Assembly (NCBI GenBank): GCA_036012125.1
Contig: DASCOS010000025.1
Coordinates: 1 to 64,000, forward strand
Direction of reading: 5' to 3'
DNA from: Vicinamibacterales bacterium
GTDB lineage: Bacteria; Acidobacteriota; Vicinamibacteria; Vicinamibacterales; UBA823
Length of the DNA stretch: 64,000 nucleotides
This document shows positions 16,822-25,617 of the stretch, piece by piece. Position numbers and translations under genes: made by a program. The notes under the pieces are model-generated. The model did no database searches, was not told the DNA's origin, and was given only the letters and a program-made list of their open reading frames with translations. Within the stretch, counting starts at the first letter, position 1. Every line of letters begins with the position of its first letter.

Positions 16822-18321
16822 CTACTTTGACGCACCCTCTACAGGCTGTTCTAGCTCAAGAAATCTTGCGACCAAGTCAATACCCGCCGACAAGTCGAAT
16901 CGACGGTACGCATTCTGGACTACCATGGTTGGGTCACCAGAATGCAGTCTCTCGTAGAGTTGCTGACGACCACCATAGCCGTCGCCAGTGAGGTCCCAAG
17001 CCAATTTGCAGAGCTTGTAGCGATCAAGCGGTGACGTGCCCTTACCTCGCATGTACACATCAAGATGCTTCTTCAATTCTGGCGCCGTCCAGTCCTCGGC
17101 CGTCGGCAGAAAGATAATCGAGCTTGTGCCGATGTGCTCGACCAGTTCGACGAACCGCTCTGAAACCATCGTCACCAATGCACGACGCTCTGGTGCTGCT
17201 GCTGTGCGGTAATGTCCACCAGGGGTGCGTTCACAGTCAATCTCGCCTGCGCGGAGGTTCGTGCGGGCTAACGACAGGTAGGTACACATCTCACCGAGGG
17301 TAGATAAGACATTCGGTCGCTTATCCACCCCAGAGGTCGTAGCCAACAGGTGTGCCACAGCCACCAGCACTTCCATCCTGAGTTGCGTCAGCACCGACCC
17401 CGCATAGCTCGCCCACGACATAACATTGCCACGGAACAGGCGGTTAGCACCCAACGGCTCCCTATAAAGGAATACCCGCTCCCAGGGTACGAAAACGTCG
17501 TCGAAGATTACCAACGAGTCGACCTCATCAAAACGTGCAGACACCGGATGATCTAACGGATTCCGCCCTGAGAACACCTCGCGAGTCACCTGTTTGAGAC
17601 CTGGAGCATTGCACGGAATGGTGAACCAAAGAGCAAACTCAGGCTCGTCCTCAGTGAACATGTAGGTTGGAGAGATTAGGATTTCGTTCGAGAACACGCC
17701 GAAGGTATTGAATCTGGCTCCTCGTACCACGATCCCATCGTCCCGCTCTTTGACAACACGCACACACCGGTCGGGGTCCTGCGACGGCCGCAGCGACTTA
17801 TCCATACAAGGGTCGTGGAGACCATGCGATAGGCACAGATCATGGTCCCGCGCATACTTCAAATATGTTTCGGTATTCCGAGCGAGGTCTGGATTGAGTT
17901 TAGCGAGCTCATGGCGAATATCGTAGTAGCCAATCACCATCGAGGCACAAAAATCAGGCAATCGCCCGCACATGCCAAAGACTTCGCGGACCCACACTTC
18001 GGTGTTCCGCCGCCGAAGCAACAGATGCTCTGGTTTAGTCGGTAGAAAGTAGGAGTATGAAGCGCGAAGGCCGTTATCCTGCTCATAGGTCATCACATCC
18101 CGCGTCTTTGGAGCATGCTGCATATCGTAGATACGTGCGATGCTCTTTGCCATCTGGGCAAACTCAGGGTGACTCGTCACATCGTCAATTCGCTCACCCC
18201 GATACCAGACTTCGCGACCATCGCGCAAACCCTCTAAATACCGCTTGCCATCGAGCGCACCTGTGCCTTTAGCAACATCCATAGCCGGAATATTTCGTTG
18301 CGATGCCGTTTCCTCATGCAT
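16822..18321 (-). CDS. 4-Hydroxyphenylacetate 3-monooxygenase (HpaB)-family flavin hydroxylase
   Basis: 499 residues, the usual length of the HpaB/PvcC group, which hydroxylates phenols ortho to the OH using reduced FAD. Family blocks are visible: GKRYLEGLRDGREVWYRGER at the start, TYEQDNGLRASYSYFLPTKP, VVRGARFNTFGVFSNEILIS, DDVFVPWERVFLY, and the C-terminal GDPTMVVQNAYRRFDLSAGI. A separate flavin reductase (HpaC type) is not in the window. GGAG nine bases before ATG 18321 sets the start. In the operon it lies between UbiD and the binding-fold protein, so its substrate may be the phenol released by UbiD. Confidence 0.88.
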   Translation of the reverse strand: MHEETASQRNIPAMDVAKGTGALDGKRYLEGLRDGREVWYRGERIDDVTSHPEFAQMAKSIARIYDMQHAPKTRDVMTYEQDNGLRASYSYFLPTKPEHLLLRRRNTEVWVREVFGMCGRLPDFCASMVIGYYDIRHELAKLNPDLARNTETYLKYARDHDLCLSHGLHDPCMDKSLRPSQDPDRCVRVVKERDDGIVVRGARFNTFGVFSNEILISPTYMFTEDEPEFALWFTIPCNAPGLKQVTREVFSGRNPLDHPVSARFDEVDSLVIFDDVFVPWERVFLYREPLGANRLFRGNVMSWASYAGSVLTQLRMEVLVAVAHLLATTSGVDKRPNVLSTLGEMCTYLSLARTNLRAGEIDCERTPGGHYRTAAAPERRALVTMVSERFVELVEHIGTSSIIFLPTAEDWTAPELKKHLDVYMRGKGTSPLDRYKLCKLAWDLTGDGYGGRQQLYERLHSGDPTMVVQNAYRRFDLSAGIDLVARFLELEQPVEGASK

Positions 18322-18371
18322 GTTAATTACTCCGCTCACAATTCGAATCTTTCCGAACCTTCAGGACCTAA

Positions 18372-19823
18372 CTAGATATCGAATTTGGAAAGAACTGCTT
18401 TATATTTCTTACACACTGCTTCCCGTAACTCGGGGCTGGCTCGCGTCACAGGTGGAAATTCATCGCGCCACTCGAACGGGCGGCACGCATCAATGATCGC
18501 CCTTGAGTTCAATCGTTCACCCGGCCGAAGCATTGGGTCGAGTGGCCCACTCCAGGTCCGACGTATTAGCTCGATATCCTCCGCCGGATTACTCCGCGTG
18601 GACATTGCCCAAAGCACTTCAGACATATCAGTTGGGTCAACATCCTCATCGACAACCACAACATACCTGCCGAGATAGTTACCTGATTGACAGGACAATA
18701 CCAGTAACCCAGCCTGTCTCGCATGGCCGGCGTAGGCCTGCCGAATCGATACGACATTGAAGAGCCTGGCGGAACCCGCTTCATGGCACCAAACGCCTTG
18801 TACACCATTCAAGCCAGCGTGTTCGATCTCGTCCCAGATCATGCCAGACTTCATGACGCACTTACTAAACGAGAAGTCCGAGGGAGGTTGCATTGGGCTT
18901 GCCATCGTCAAAATTGGGTCGTCACGGTAATAGACACGTTCAATGCGCACAACCGGCTCATCGCTAACCTCACTAGCGTAGTAGCCGGTGAACTCACCGA
19001 AGGGCCCTTCTGACTTCGTATCATCAGGATACATCGCACCCTCAAGAACGATCTCACTATGCGCTGGCATCGGCAGCCCATACCGCTCGGACCGGATCGT
19101 CTGCACCGGGAGTCCTCGATGACCACCAGCCCAGCTGAACTCGGAAAGGCCAAAACGCAGCTCATTACCCGCTCCGAGAGACAGCAGCGGGTCGTGGCCA
19201 CAGCTAATCAAAACCGGACACGGTTTTCCTTCGCGAAAATATTTCTCCCGAATCTGCCGACCATGCTTCCCGGGGGACATCCAAAGTCCTACCGTTCGGC
19301 GATCATGAACCATCGACCGATAGGTGCCCACATTCACCCAATCGTCGTCGGGGTCGTACATGATGACTAGGTCGTCCGTTCCAATGTATCGTCCGCCGTC
19401 TCGTTCATGCAGCAACGGCACAGGAAACTTCAGCACGTCCACGGCATCATCACGGTCGATATTCTGGAGGATCGGACCCTGATCGACGGTCTCCGGTGAA
19501 AGCGGCGTATGCGTCTTCATCCGGTTCCGATAGGCATGCACAACGTCCATGGGCGTCTTCGGCTCCGGAAAGCCAAGGGTAATGGCAAGTCGTCGACTTG
19601 AATTCGAGGCACCCGATACCACGCGAAAGCCTTCTGGGAAACCCGGAATGCGCTGGAAGAGAATTGCTGGCGGATTCGGTCTGGCGTGGTGAATAACCTC
19701 CGTTAATGCGCCCATCTCAAGGTTCCAATTCACGCCGTCGATTGTAAGAAGTTCGTTTACCGCTTCCGCACGCTTCAGTAGATCACGTAAGTCTTGATGT
19801 GGTTGATCGTATGCGTTATACAT
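18372..19823 (-). CDS. UbiD family decarboxylase
   Basis: 483 residues. UbiD enzymes use prenylated FMN to decarboxylate (or carboxylate) aromatic and unsaturated acids. The cofactor region NVGTYR (164-169) and the acid motif EGPFGEFTGYY are clear. E272 and E277 are spaced five apart, as in the Glu pair of the catalytic Arg-Glu-Glu set, with Arg169 the likely Arg. No UbiX flavin prenyltransferase gene lies in the window, so it must be elsewhere. The start is five bases after the stop of the Fe-S gene, so the two are translationally close. The substrate is unknown. Confidence 0.92.
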   Translation of the reverse strand: MYNAYDQPHQDLRDLLKRAEAVNELLTIDGVNWNLEMGALTEVIHHARPNPPAILFQRIPGFPEGFRVVSGASNSSRRLAITLGFPEPKTPMDVVHAYRNRMKTHTPLSPETVDQGPILQNIDRDDAVDVLKFPVPLLHERDGGRYIGTDDLVIMYDPDDDWVNVGTYRSMVHDRRTVGLWMSPGKHGRQIREKYFREGKPCPVLISCGHDPLLSLGAGNELRFGLSEFSWAGGHRGLPVQTIRSERYGLPMPAHSEIVLEGAMYPDDTKSEGPFGEFTGYYASEVSDEPVVRIERVYYRDDPILTMASPMQPPSDFSFSKCVMKSGMIWDEIEHAGLNGVQGVWCHEAGSARLFNVVSIRQAYAGHARQAGLLVLSCQSGNYLGRYVVVVDEDVDPTDMSEVLWAMSTRSNPAEDIELIRRTWSGPLDPMLRPGERLNSRAIIDACRPFEWRDEFPPVTRASPELREAVCKKYKAVLSKFDI

Positions 19824-19828
19824 GGGGG

Positions 19829-20782
19829 CTACTCATCTTCGACATCAACGTTTGCGTAATCCTCACCTGTTCGCTGCTCAATCAACTCGACCATTCCAGT
19901 GGCATCCTTAACCTGACGGATGTCCTCTGCAACAGCCTGAAATGCAGTCTTAAGCTTTCCCCGCGTATTAAGCGGACAGACCATCAGACAGATCTTGCAC
20001 CCATGCAACTTAAGAAACCAAGGTTTACACGCTGGCGTATCAACCTGCCACCGAACAATTCCGTTTACCTCCTGCTTATCCGGCTTGATAGCATCACCCG
20101 GACAGAAACGGGTGCAGATGTTGCACGATGCGCACACCTCATCAAACCAAAAATCCTTAGGCCCGTCCGGCTTGAGTGGCATCTCCGTTGAAACAGCCAC
20201 CAGTCTGAACGAGGAACCAAGTTCTGGTGAAATGAGTGAACCGTGCTTTCCTAATTCGCCGAGTCCAGCCAAGTATGCGTAAGCCGGCAGTGGAAAATCT
20301 CCGCGGTTCGTCTGGGCACAAGCACTGTAGCCATAGGCGCCTATCTGATGGGCAAGGCGATTAGCCATATCGTCAAGACGATAGTAAACCCGGTGCACCT
20401 CAGCCTGCGACCGAGGACCAATATCGATCATGCTGTCGAAGGCCATCGAAAGGCCAAAGACAATCACAAATTGATGCGCGCGCTCTGAAACATCAGTGAA
20501 CAAGAATCTCGGATCGTACTCTGCAACGCCGACCAGTTCAGCCCCCATCTCCAGGACAAGCCGCTTGATCTCTTTAGTCTTTCCGTCAACATCTTGAATC
20601 TCGGTTCGGTCGGGATTGACGAGAGCCTCACGCGCTGGCCAAAGCACCTCTCGACGGAGGAAGATATGGCGTTGGGCCGATGCCGGCATCCGCCGACGAA
20701 ACCCCGACCCACCGGAAGTCATCATCCCTTCCTGTTGGGTGCGAGTTGGACGCTTAGCCTGGTTAATATTGATCTTGCCCAT
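19829..20782 (-). CDS. QueG/reductive-dehalogenase-like 4Fe-4S protein
   Basis: 317 residues. The central part (GYSACAQTNRGDFPLPAYAY, LAGLGELGKHGSLISPELGS, then FRLVAVSTEMPL) matches the catalytic core shared by RdhA and epoxyqueuosine reductase. Two iron-sulfur motifs follow: C217-x2-C220-x2-C223-x3-C227-Pro, and C252, then C262-x2-C265-x3-C269-Pro. No Tat signal is present, so it is probably cytoplasmic, unlike respiratory dehalogenases. Corrinoid binding cannot be judged by eye. A second start, ATG 20725 or 20722, lies beside AGGAAGG. Being between the permease and UbiD, a reductive step on the imported aromatic is a fair guess. Confidence 0.75.
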   Translation of the reverse strand: MGKININQAKRPTRTQQEGMMTSGGSGFRRRMPASAQRHIFLRREVLWPAREALVNPDRTEIQDVDGKTKEIKRLVLEMGAELVGVAEYDPRFLFTDVSERAHQFVIVFGLSMAFDSMIDIGPRSQAEVHRVYYRLDDMANRLAHQIGAYGYSACAQTNRGDFPLPAYAYLAGLGELGKHGSLISPELGSSFRLVAVSTEMPLKPDGPKDFWFDEVCASCNICTRFCPGDAIKPDKQEVNGIVRWQVDTPACKPWFLKLHGCKICLMVCPLNTRGKLKTAFQAVAEDIRQVKDATGMVELIEQRTGEDYANVDVEDE

Positions 20783-20802
20783 CGAATAATCTGGACTAAA
20801 CG

Positions 20803-22140
20803 CTAACCGGACGATTTGCCTCGCTCACGACTAAGTGAGTTCCACGCTGGTTCAGGCTCAGATGTGCCCTCCTCTGCAGCTCGCTCCAGCGCCACAACGC
20901 GTTCTCGGTAGGTCGCCTTGACACCCAACAGGGAGAGCCCAGCAGCGATAGACACCCCGATAAGAAGAAAGAAGGCGATTCTGTAGTTCCCTTGGGTGTC
21001 ATACAAAAACCCGACAATCGGTGGTCCGAGAGCAAACCCGACTGTAACGCATGCGGTCAAAATGCCAATCGTTTTCCCAAGCACCTTGGGTCCGAAGCAG
21101 TGTTTCGACAACACCGGAATATCAACTATGGCGCCTCCGTGGGCCAAGCCCCGCACGATACTAAATAAAATCAGTATTGACAGCACCTGGGCCGGAAACA
21201 ACAACACTACAGCCACGGCCATTAGGAAATAGCACACCATCACACCACGAACCGACAGCTTGTCGTAGAGCCACCCGAATCCGAGTTTGCCCACAATACT
21301 GATAGTAAAGACAGCGGTGAGCACATTCGCAGCGACCACCGGTCCTAGCCCTACATCCCTGTCGAGATACATCACCATATGTTGACCCACTGACTGGTCA
21401 ACAAATCCAATGAGCATGACGGCCAAGCCGATCATCCAGAACGAACGACTTCGGATCACATCGTTGAAATTCATTCCGGCGGCGGCCAACTGTTCTGGCA
21501 TCACCGCAGGTGACCTAGCATCAGACTCGACCTGTGGCTCGTCCTGCTCGAGATCTTTAACGATCCAAAGGAACGTTGGTAACGCCACGACCCAGATCCC
21601 AACGCTGAGAAACGCAAGGGCTTCCCGCCAACCATAGAGACCAACTAGCATGGTTGCCAATCTCGGTGTGAACGTGCCGGCAACGGCAGTTCCTAAAAGG
21701 GCTGCACCAATGGCGAGTCCCTGTTGACGCATAAATCGCTTCGAGACAATTACTTTCACCGCGATCATCACCGTGATCGAACCCAACCCGAGTATCAACC
21801 CGACAGCGTAAAACTGCCAGAGCGACTGAACGAGAAGGAAGCTCGCCATCGCCACAGCTGAGACGATGGAAGCGGTCGTAACAATGCGGCGGACACCAAA
21901 TCTGTCGATGAGCGCGCCAAAGAAAATTCCAAATACCGCGCCCGCACCGAATTTCAAGGTCACCACCAATGTCACCTGTGTCCTCGTCCATCCGAACTCG
22001 TCAATGATCGGTCCATAAATTACCGGCATCACCAGCGTGGGCACACCAAAAGTAAAAACGATACTAATGAATCCGGCGAACACGATCCACCAACTGCTGG
22101 ATACACGCGGTGTGGCACCAAGATCTGTCGGGAAGTTCAT
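20803..22140 (-). CDS. Major facilitator superfamily permease (oxalate/formate antiporter-like)
   Basis: 445 residues with about twelve hydrophobic segments. The inter-helix 2-3 motif FGALIDRFGVRRIV is the MFS A-motif, and the second half repeats it weakly (GWLYDKLSVRGVMV). It resembles the monocarboxylate/oxalate:formate group. GAGG lies 8 bases before ATG 22140. It is the first gene of the six-gene minus-strand operon and is probably the importer (or product exporter) for the aromatic acid handled downstream. Confidence 0.88.
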   Translation of the reverse strand: MNFPTDLGATPRVSSSWWIVFAGFISIVFTFGVPTLVMPVIYGPIIDEFGWTRTQVTLVVTLKFGAGAVFGIFFGALIDRFGVRRIVTTASIVSAVAMASFLLVQSLWQFYAVGLILGLGSITVMIAVKVIVSKRFMRQQGLAIGAALLGTAVAGTFTPRLATMLVGLYGWREALAFLSVGIWVVALPTFLWIVKDLEQDEPQVESDARSPAVMPEQLAAAGMNFNDVIRSRSFWMIGLAVMLIGFVDQSVGQHMVMYLDRDVGLGPVVAANVLTAVFTISIVGKLGFGWLYDKLSVRGVMVCYFLMAVAVVLLFPAQVLSILILFSIVRGLAHGGAIVDIPVLSKHCFGPKVLGKTIGILTACVTVGFALGPPIVGFLYDTQGNYRIAFFLLIGVSIAAGLSLLGVKATYRERVVALERAAEEGTSEPEPAWNSLSRERGKSSG

Positions 22141-22153
22141 AGTGAAACCTCAG

Positions 22154-22510
22154 TCATCTCAAGATAACGTCGAGCGGACGACCGAGTAGCGTGCGGTGTC
22201 CAATAACGTGGTCGGCTGTGTGGCGAATGTGCCGGCCGTCTTCATCCAACTGGTAGACGAGGACCCGGATGTTGCCCGGTTCCGGAACGAACATGCGGTG
22301 ATTGACGCGATCCAGCGCCACCGACCCCGGTCACCACACACTATGGGCATTGGGTCCGTTGTTAGTCACACCTCCGCGGGGAGTGGGATTACCCCACGGG
22401 TCGAACTGCAGCAGCACGTCGCTGGCCGGCTGGCCCGTTTCCTGCCCGCTGACGGAAACCACCGCCAGCCCGGCCATCGCGAACACAAGCGTCCATCGTC
22501 GAAAGCTCAT
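22154..22510 (-). pseudogene. Frameshifted secreted NHL-repeat protein
   Basis: ATG 22510 overlaps the stop of the MscS gene as ATGA and opens a signal peptide (MSFRRWTLVFAMAGLAVVSV, then SGQE). That frame stops at 22331 after 59 codons. A different frame continues with VALDRVNHRMFVPEPGNIRV, then LVYQLDEDG and ADHVIG, ending at 22154. This is the repeat unit of NHL-type secreted propellers. A single shift near 22330 would explain both pieces, and even rejoined only one repeat remains, so the gene is both frameshifted and truncated. Confidence 0.6.
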
Positions 22511-23778
22511 CGCGGCTTACCCCTGCCTCGCATGACCTGCACCGTGTCCTGAACATCCCTCCCGGACGGGCTTTGATACACGCTGAGGCCGAACTCTGGC
22601 GCCATCGCCAGTATGTGGTCGAAGATGTCCGCCTGGAGGTCTTCATATCGAACCCAGTCCGTATCACGGCTGAACACGTAGATCTCGATCGGCAATCCCT
22701 GGGCGCTCGGCGCAAGGTGCCGAACCAAGAACGTCATCTCCTGATGAATCATGGAATGGTTCCGAAGATAGGCAACGATGTAGGCGCGGAACGTGCCTAC
22801 GTTGGTGAGCCGCCGAAGGTTACTGGGTCGGTTGGCATCAGCATCGTGCTCAGCCTTCCAGCGGACAAGCTCATGCTGCTTGCGTTCCAGATACGCCGCC
22901 ATGTGCGGAATCTTCGCGAGCCGTACCAGTGTCTCGTCGTCGCAGAAGTGGATCGAGTTCATGTCGACGTGGATCGCCCGCTTGATCCGCCGTCCGCCCG
23001 ACTCCGACATCCCTCGCCAGTTCTTAAACGATCCGCTGATGAGCCCGTAGGTTGGAATCGTCGTGATCGTGTTATCGAAGTTGCGGATCTTCACCGACGT
23101 CAGCCCCACCTCAAGCACATCCCCATCGGCACCGTACGCCGGCATCTCAATCCAGTCACCTGGCGCGACCATCTGGTTGGCAGACAGCTGAATCCCCCCG
23201 ATGAAGCCGAGGATCGGATCTTTGAAGACCAACATGAGCACAGCGGTCATCGCACCCAGTCCACTCAACAGCAAGACCGGCGACTTGCCCAGGACGAGCG
23301 ACAGTGCGGCAATCGCGGCGACGCAGTAGATGACCAGCTTGACGACCTGCACGATGCTCGTGAGCGGGACGCTACGTGACAGTTCCGACGAGCTCAGAAT
23401 GTCGACGGCCGCGTTGAGCACGCCATCACTCACTAGCACCGCCACGAACAACATATACAAGAGGCAGCCCTGTTGGATGGCTACGCTCCAGGTTTCATAA
23501 CCACCTAGCACCGGCACCGAGAAATGGTAAATGACAATCGCCGGAGCAAAATGCGCCAGCCGATGCACTACCCGATGCTGTAGCACAGCGTCGTCCCACT
23601 GCGCCGACGTTCGGGCCGCCAGGGTTACAACTGCACGGACAATGATCCGCTTGGCCACAACGTCGGCGATAAACGCCAGCGTAAGGACTGCAACGACATC
23701 GACCGATATCGTGAGAAGCTCTGTAGTTTGTTCGCCCAAGCCCGGTGGTATTAGTAACTCGTGAATGAAACTCAGCAT
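22507..23778 (-). CDS. MscS-family mechanosensitive ion channel (YbdG-like)
   Basis: 423 residues. Several N-terminal transmembrane helices (VVAVLTLAFIADVVAK and others) lead into the MscS pore helix and beta domain: LLLSGLGAMTAVLMLVFKDP, GFIGGIQLSANQMVAPGDWI, and VKIRNFDNTITTIPTYGLIS. The long C-terminal insert resembles E. coli YbdG. The protein should open under hypo-osmotic shock. The stretch looks a little richer in G+C than neighbouring genes (about 60% in sampled lines), a weak hint of different origin. Its stop overlaps the start of the NHL pseudogene. Confidence 0.9.
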   Translation of the reverse strand: MLSFIHELLIPPGLGEQTTELLTISVDVVAVLTLAFIADVVAKRIIVRAVVTLAARTSAQWDDAVLQHRVVHRLAHFAPAIVIYHFSVPVLGGYETWSVAIQQGCLLYMLFVAVLVSDGVLNAAVDILSSSELSRSVPLTSIVQVVKLVIYCVAAIAALSLVLGKSPVLLLSGLGAMTAVLMLVFKDPILGFIGGIQLSANQMVAPGDWIEMPAYGADGDVLEVGLTSVKIRNFDNTITTIPTYGLISGSFKNWRGMSESGGRRIKRAIHVDMNSIHFCDDETLVRLAKIPHMAAYLERKQHELVRWKAEHDADANRPSNLRRLTNVGTFRAYIVAYLRNHSMIHQEMTFLVRHLAPSAQGLPIEIYVFSRDTDWVRYEDLQADIFDHILAMAPEFGLSVYQSPSGRDVQDTVQVMRGRGKPR

Positions 23779-23871
23779 GGTCTACTCAGTTAATGTCCAC
23801 AGTGCCAGCCTTAAGGTTCGATAAGCACCCTTAGATTATCCCGGAACCTGCTACAAGATCATTAGAGAAAC

Positions 23872-23945
<74 letters not shown>

Positions 23946-23989
23946 GATTGGACTACGCCTATTTGACGTAGATAAATCGAAGGAACAAA

Positions 23990-24064
23990 TGGAGCGGGAA
24001 ACGGGATTCGAACCCGCGACTTCGACCTTGGCAAGGTCGCACTCTACCACTGAGTTACTCCCGC
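23990..24064 (-). tRNA. tRNA-Gly (anticodon GCC)
   Basis: Minus-strand cloverleaf with acceptor stem GCGGGAG/TTCCCGC-type pairing, anticodon loop TTGCCAA with GCC, T-arm GGTTCGAATCC and encoded CCA. It is 44 bases upstream of tRNA-Cys and probably shares its transcript. Confidence 0.95.
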
Positions 24065-24099
24065 ACAATAAAATGGATTCCGCCACCTTAGCATACCGG

Positions 24100-25515
24100 T
24101 CATTTCCGTTTCCACCGTGTGCCAGCTGGTCCATCCTCAAGCACAATGCCACGCTCAGCCAACTCATCCCGAATGCGGTCAGCTTTAGTAAAGTCTCTGT
24201 TACCCCGGGCTGCTTTGCGGTCGCCAATAAGTTTTTCGATCTCTTCGACCGGAACAGGTGGGGCTGCATCCTCAGCACGGCGAATTCGAATGACCCCAAG
24301 CACCTCATCGAAATATTCGAAAGTCTCCCGCACTAAGGTTACGTCGGAACTACTGATTTCTCCGGCATCTATCGCAGCATTCACCATCCTTACAAACTCA
24401 AACATAACGCCAAGCGCACCTGGGGTGTTGAGATCGGCCTTGATCATTTCAGAAAAATCACGGCGGGCCACCTCAACTTTTTCGATTAGGGTTGTTTCAA
24501 CGCTGGACTGCGGTACCGTGTCGAGGCGTACAAGACAATCCATTAGCCGGGTGAGTGCCTCATCGGCTTGGCTTAGACTATCCCAGGTGAATTTGAGTTG
24601 CTTGCGGTAATGGACCGACAGCAACACGTAGCGCAACGCAGACGCTCGAAATCCCTTCTCGAGTACGTCACGCACGGTAAAAACGTTACCGAGCGACTTT
24701 GACATCTTGCCGCCTTCGCCCAGCAAAAGATGTTCGACATGAAACCAGAACCGCGAAAACTGCGTGCCGGTCGCGCCCTCACTTTGCGCGATCTCGTTTT
24801 CGTGATGCGGAAACACCAGGTCAACACCCCCGGCATGAATGTCAATTGGCGGCCCATCAAGCAACCGGAGTGCCATCGCCGAGCACTCAATATGCCAGCC
24901 TGGACGGCCCGGCCCTACACCATAGTCCCACGTGGGCTCTCCCGGCTGAGTGGCTTTCCAGAGCACAAAGTCCCGGACATCCTCCTTGTCATACCGGTCG
25001 GCATCGACCCGAGCTCCGGGTTTTATCCCTTCGTGGTCGAGCCTCGCCAGCTGTCCATAATGAGGCATCGTGGAAATCTTGAAATAGATTGAGCCATCGC
25101 TACGATAGGTATGTCCGTTCTTCTCAAGAGCCTCGATCATTCCGGTCATCGCACGAAGATTAGCTTCGTCGGTTGCCCGAGGCGTTTCCTCCACCGGCTC
25201 GAGACCAAGCCTCACCGCATCTTCCTGAAAAGCTGAGATATACCTGTTGGTGTATTCGTGAAGCGGTAAACCGGCTTTGCTCGACTCAACGATTGTTCGG
25301 TCGTCAACGTCGGTATAGTTCATCACCTGTCGGACGTCGTAACCTTCCAAATACTTTAAGGCGCGGCGGAGGACGTCGAGACAGACAAAGGTTCGAAAGT
25401 TACCAATATGGCCATACGCGTAAACCGTCAGCCCACAGGTATACATCCGCACCTGTCGCCCACGAAGCGGGACGAACTGCTCTTCACGACGAGTAAGCGT
25501 ATTGTAGAAACGCAT
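24100..25515 (-). CDS. cysS: Cysteinyl-tRNA synthetase
   Basis: 471 residues. Class I signature motifs are intact: the zinc Cys in [13 protein letters not shown] as HIGNFRTF, and KMSKS in [14 protein letters not shown]. Other zinc ligands are in WHIECSAMA and [10 protein letters not shown]. The C-terminal anticodon domain ends in the standard [20 protein letters not shown] block. tRNA-Gly and tRNA-Cys follow on the same strand, so synthetase and its substrate may be co-transcribed. A run of ten G:C pairs lies upstream. Confidence 0.97.
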   Translation of the reverse strand: MRFYNTLTRREEQFVPLRGRQVRMYTCGLTVYAYGHIGNFRTFVCLDVLRRALKYLEGYDVRQVMNYTDVDDRTIVESSKAGLPLHEYTNRYISAFQEDAVRLGLEPVEETPRATDEANLRAMTGMIEALEKNGHTYRSDGSIYFKISTMPHYGQLARLDHEGIKPGARVDADRYDKEDVRDFVLWKATQPGEPTWDYGVGPGRPGWHIECSAMALRLLDGPPIDIHAGGVDLVFPHHENEIAQSEGATGTQFSRFWFHVEHLLLGEGGKMSKSLGNVFTVRDVLEKGFRASALRYVLLSVHYRKQLKFTWDSLSQADEALTRLMDCLVRLDTVPQSSVETTLIEKVEVARRDFSEMIKADLNTPGALGVMFEFVRMVNAAIDAGEISSSDVTLVRETFEYFDEVLGVIRIRRAEDAAPPVPVEEIEKLIGDRKAARGNRDFTKADRIRDELAERGIVLEDGPAGTRWKRK

Positions 25516-25573
25516 CGGACGTTTGGGTTAAGAGACGCTTTGCCGTCACATCTTCAGTCGAGCACACGTCGGT

Positions 25574-25583
25574 GGGGGGGGGG
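25574..25583. repeat. Homopolymer of ten G (C on the minus strand)
   Basis: An uninterrupted G10 tract lies between ribF and cysS, about 60 bases upstream of the cysS start. Such tracts are prone to slippage. In a promoter or leader they can vary expression, but a sequencing or assembly artefact is equally possible. Confidence 0.6.
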
Positions 25584-25617
25584 CTCTGTCGACTTCGCTG
25601 CTCCTAACCTCGCAAGT

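Noticed and set aside
22573-23379. Long open frame (268 codons) on the plus strand across the MscS gene
   Set aside because: It is antisense to a well-supported MscS gene, is rich in His/Arg/Asp as expected of a shadow frame, and shows no family motif.
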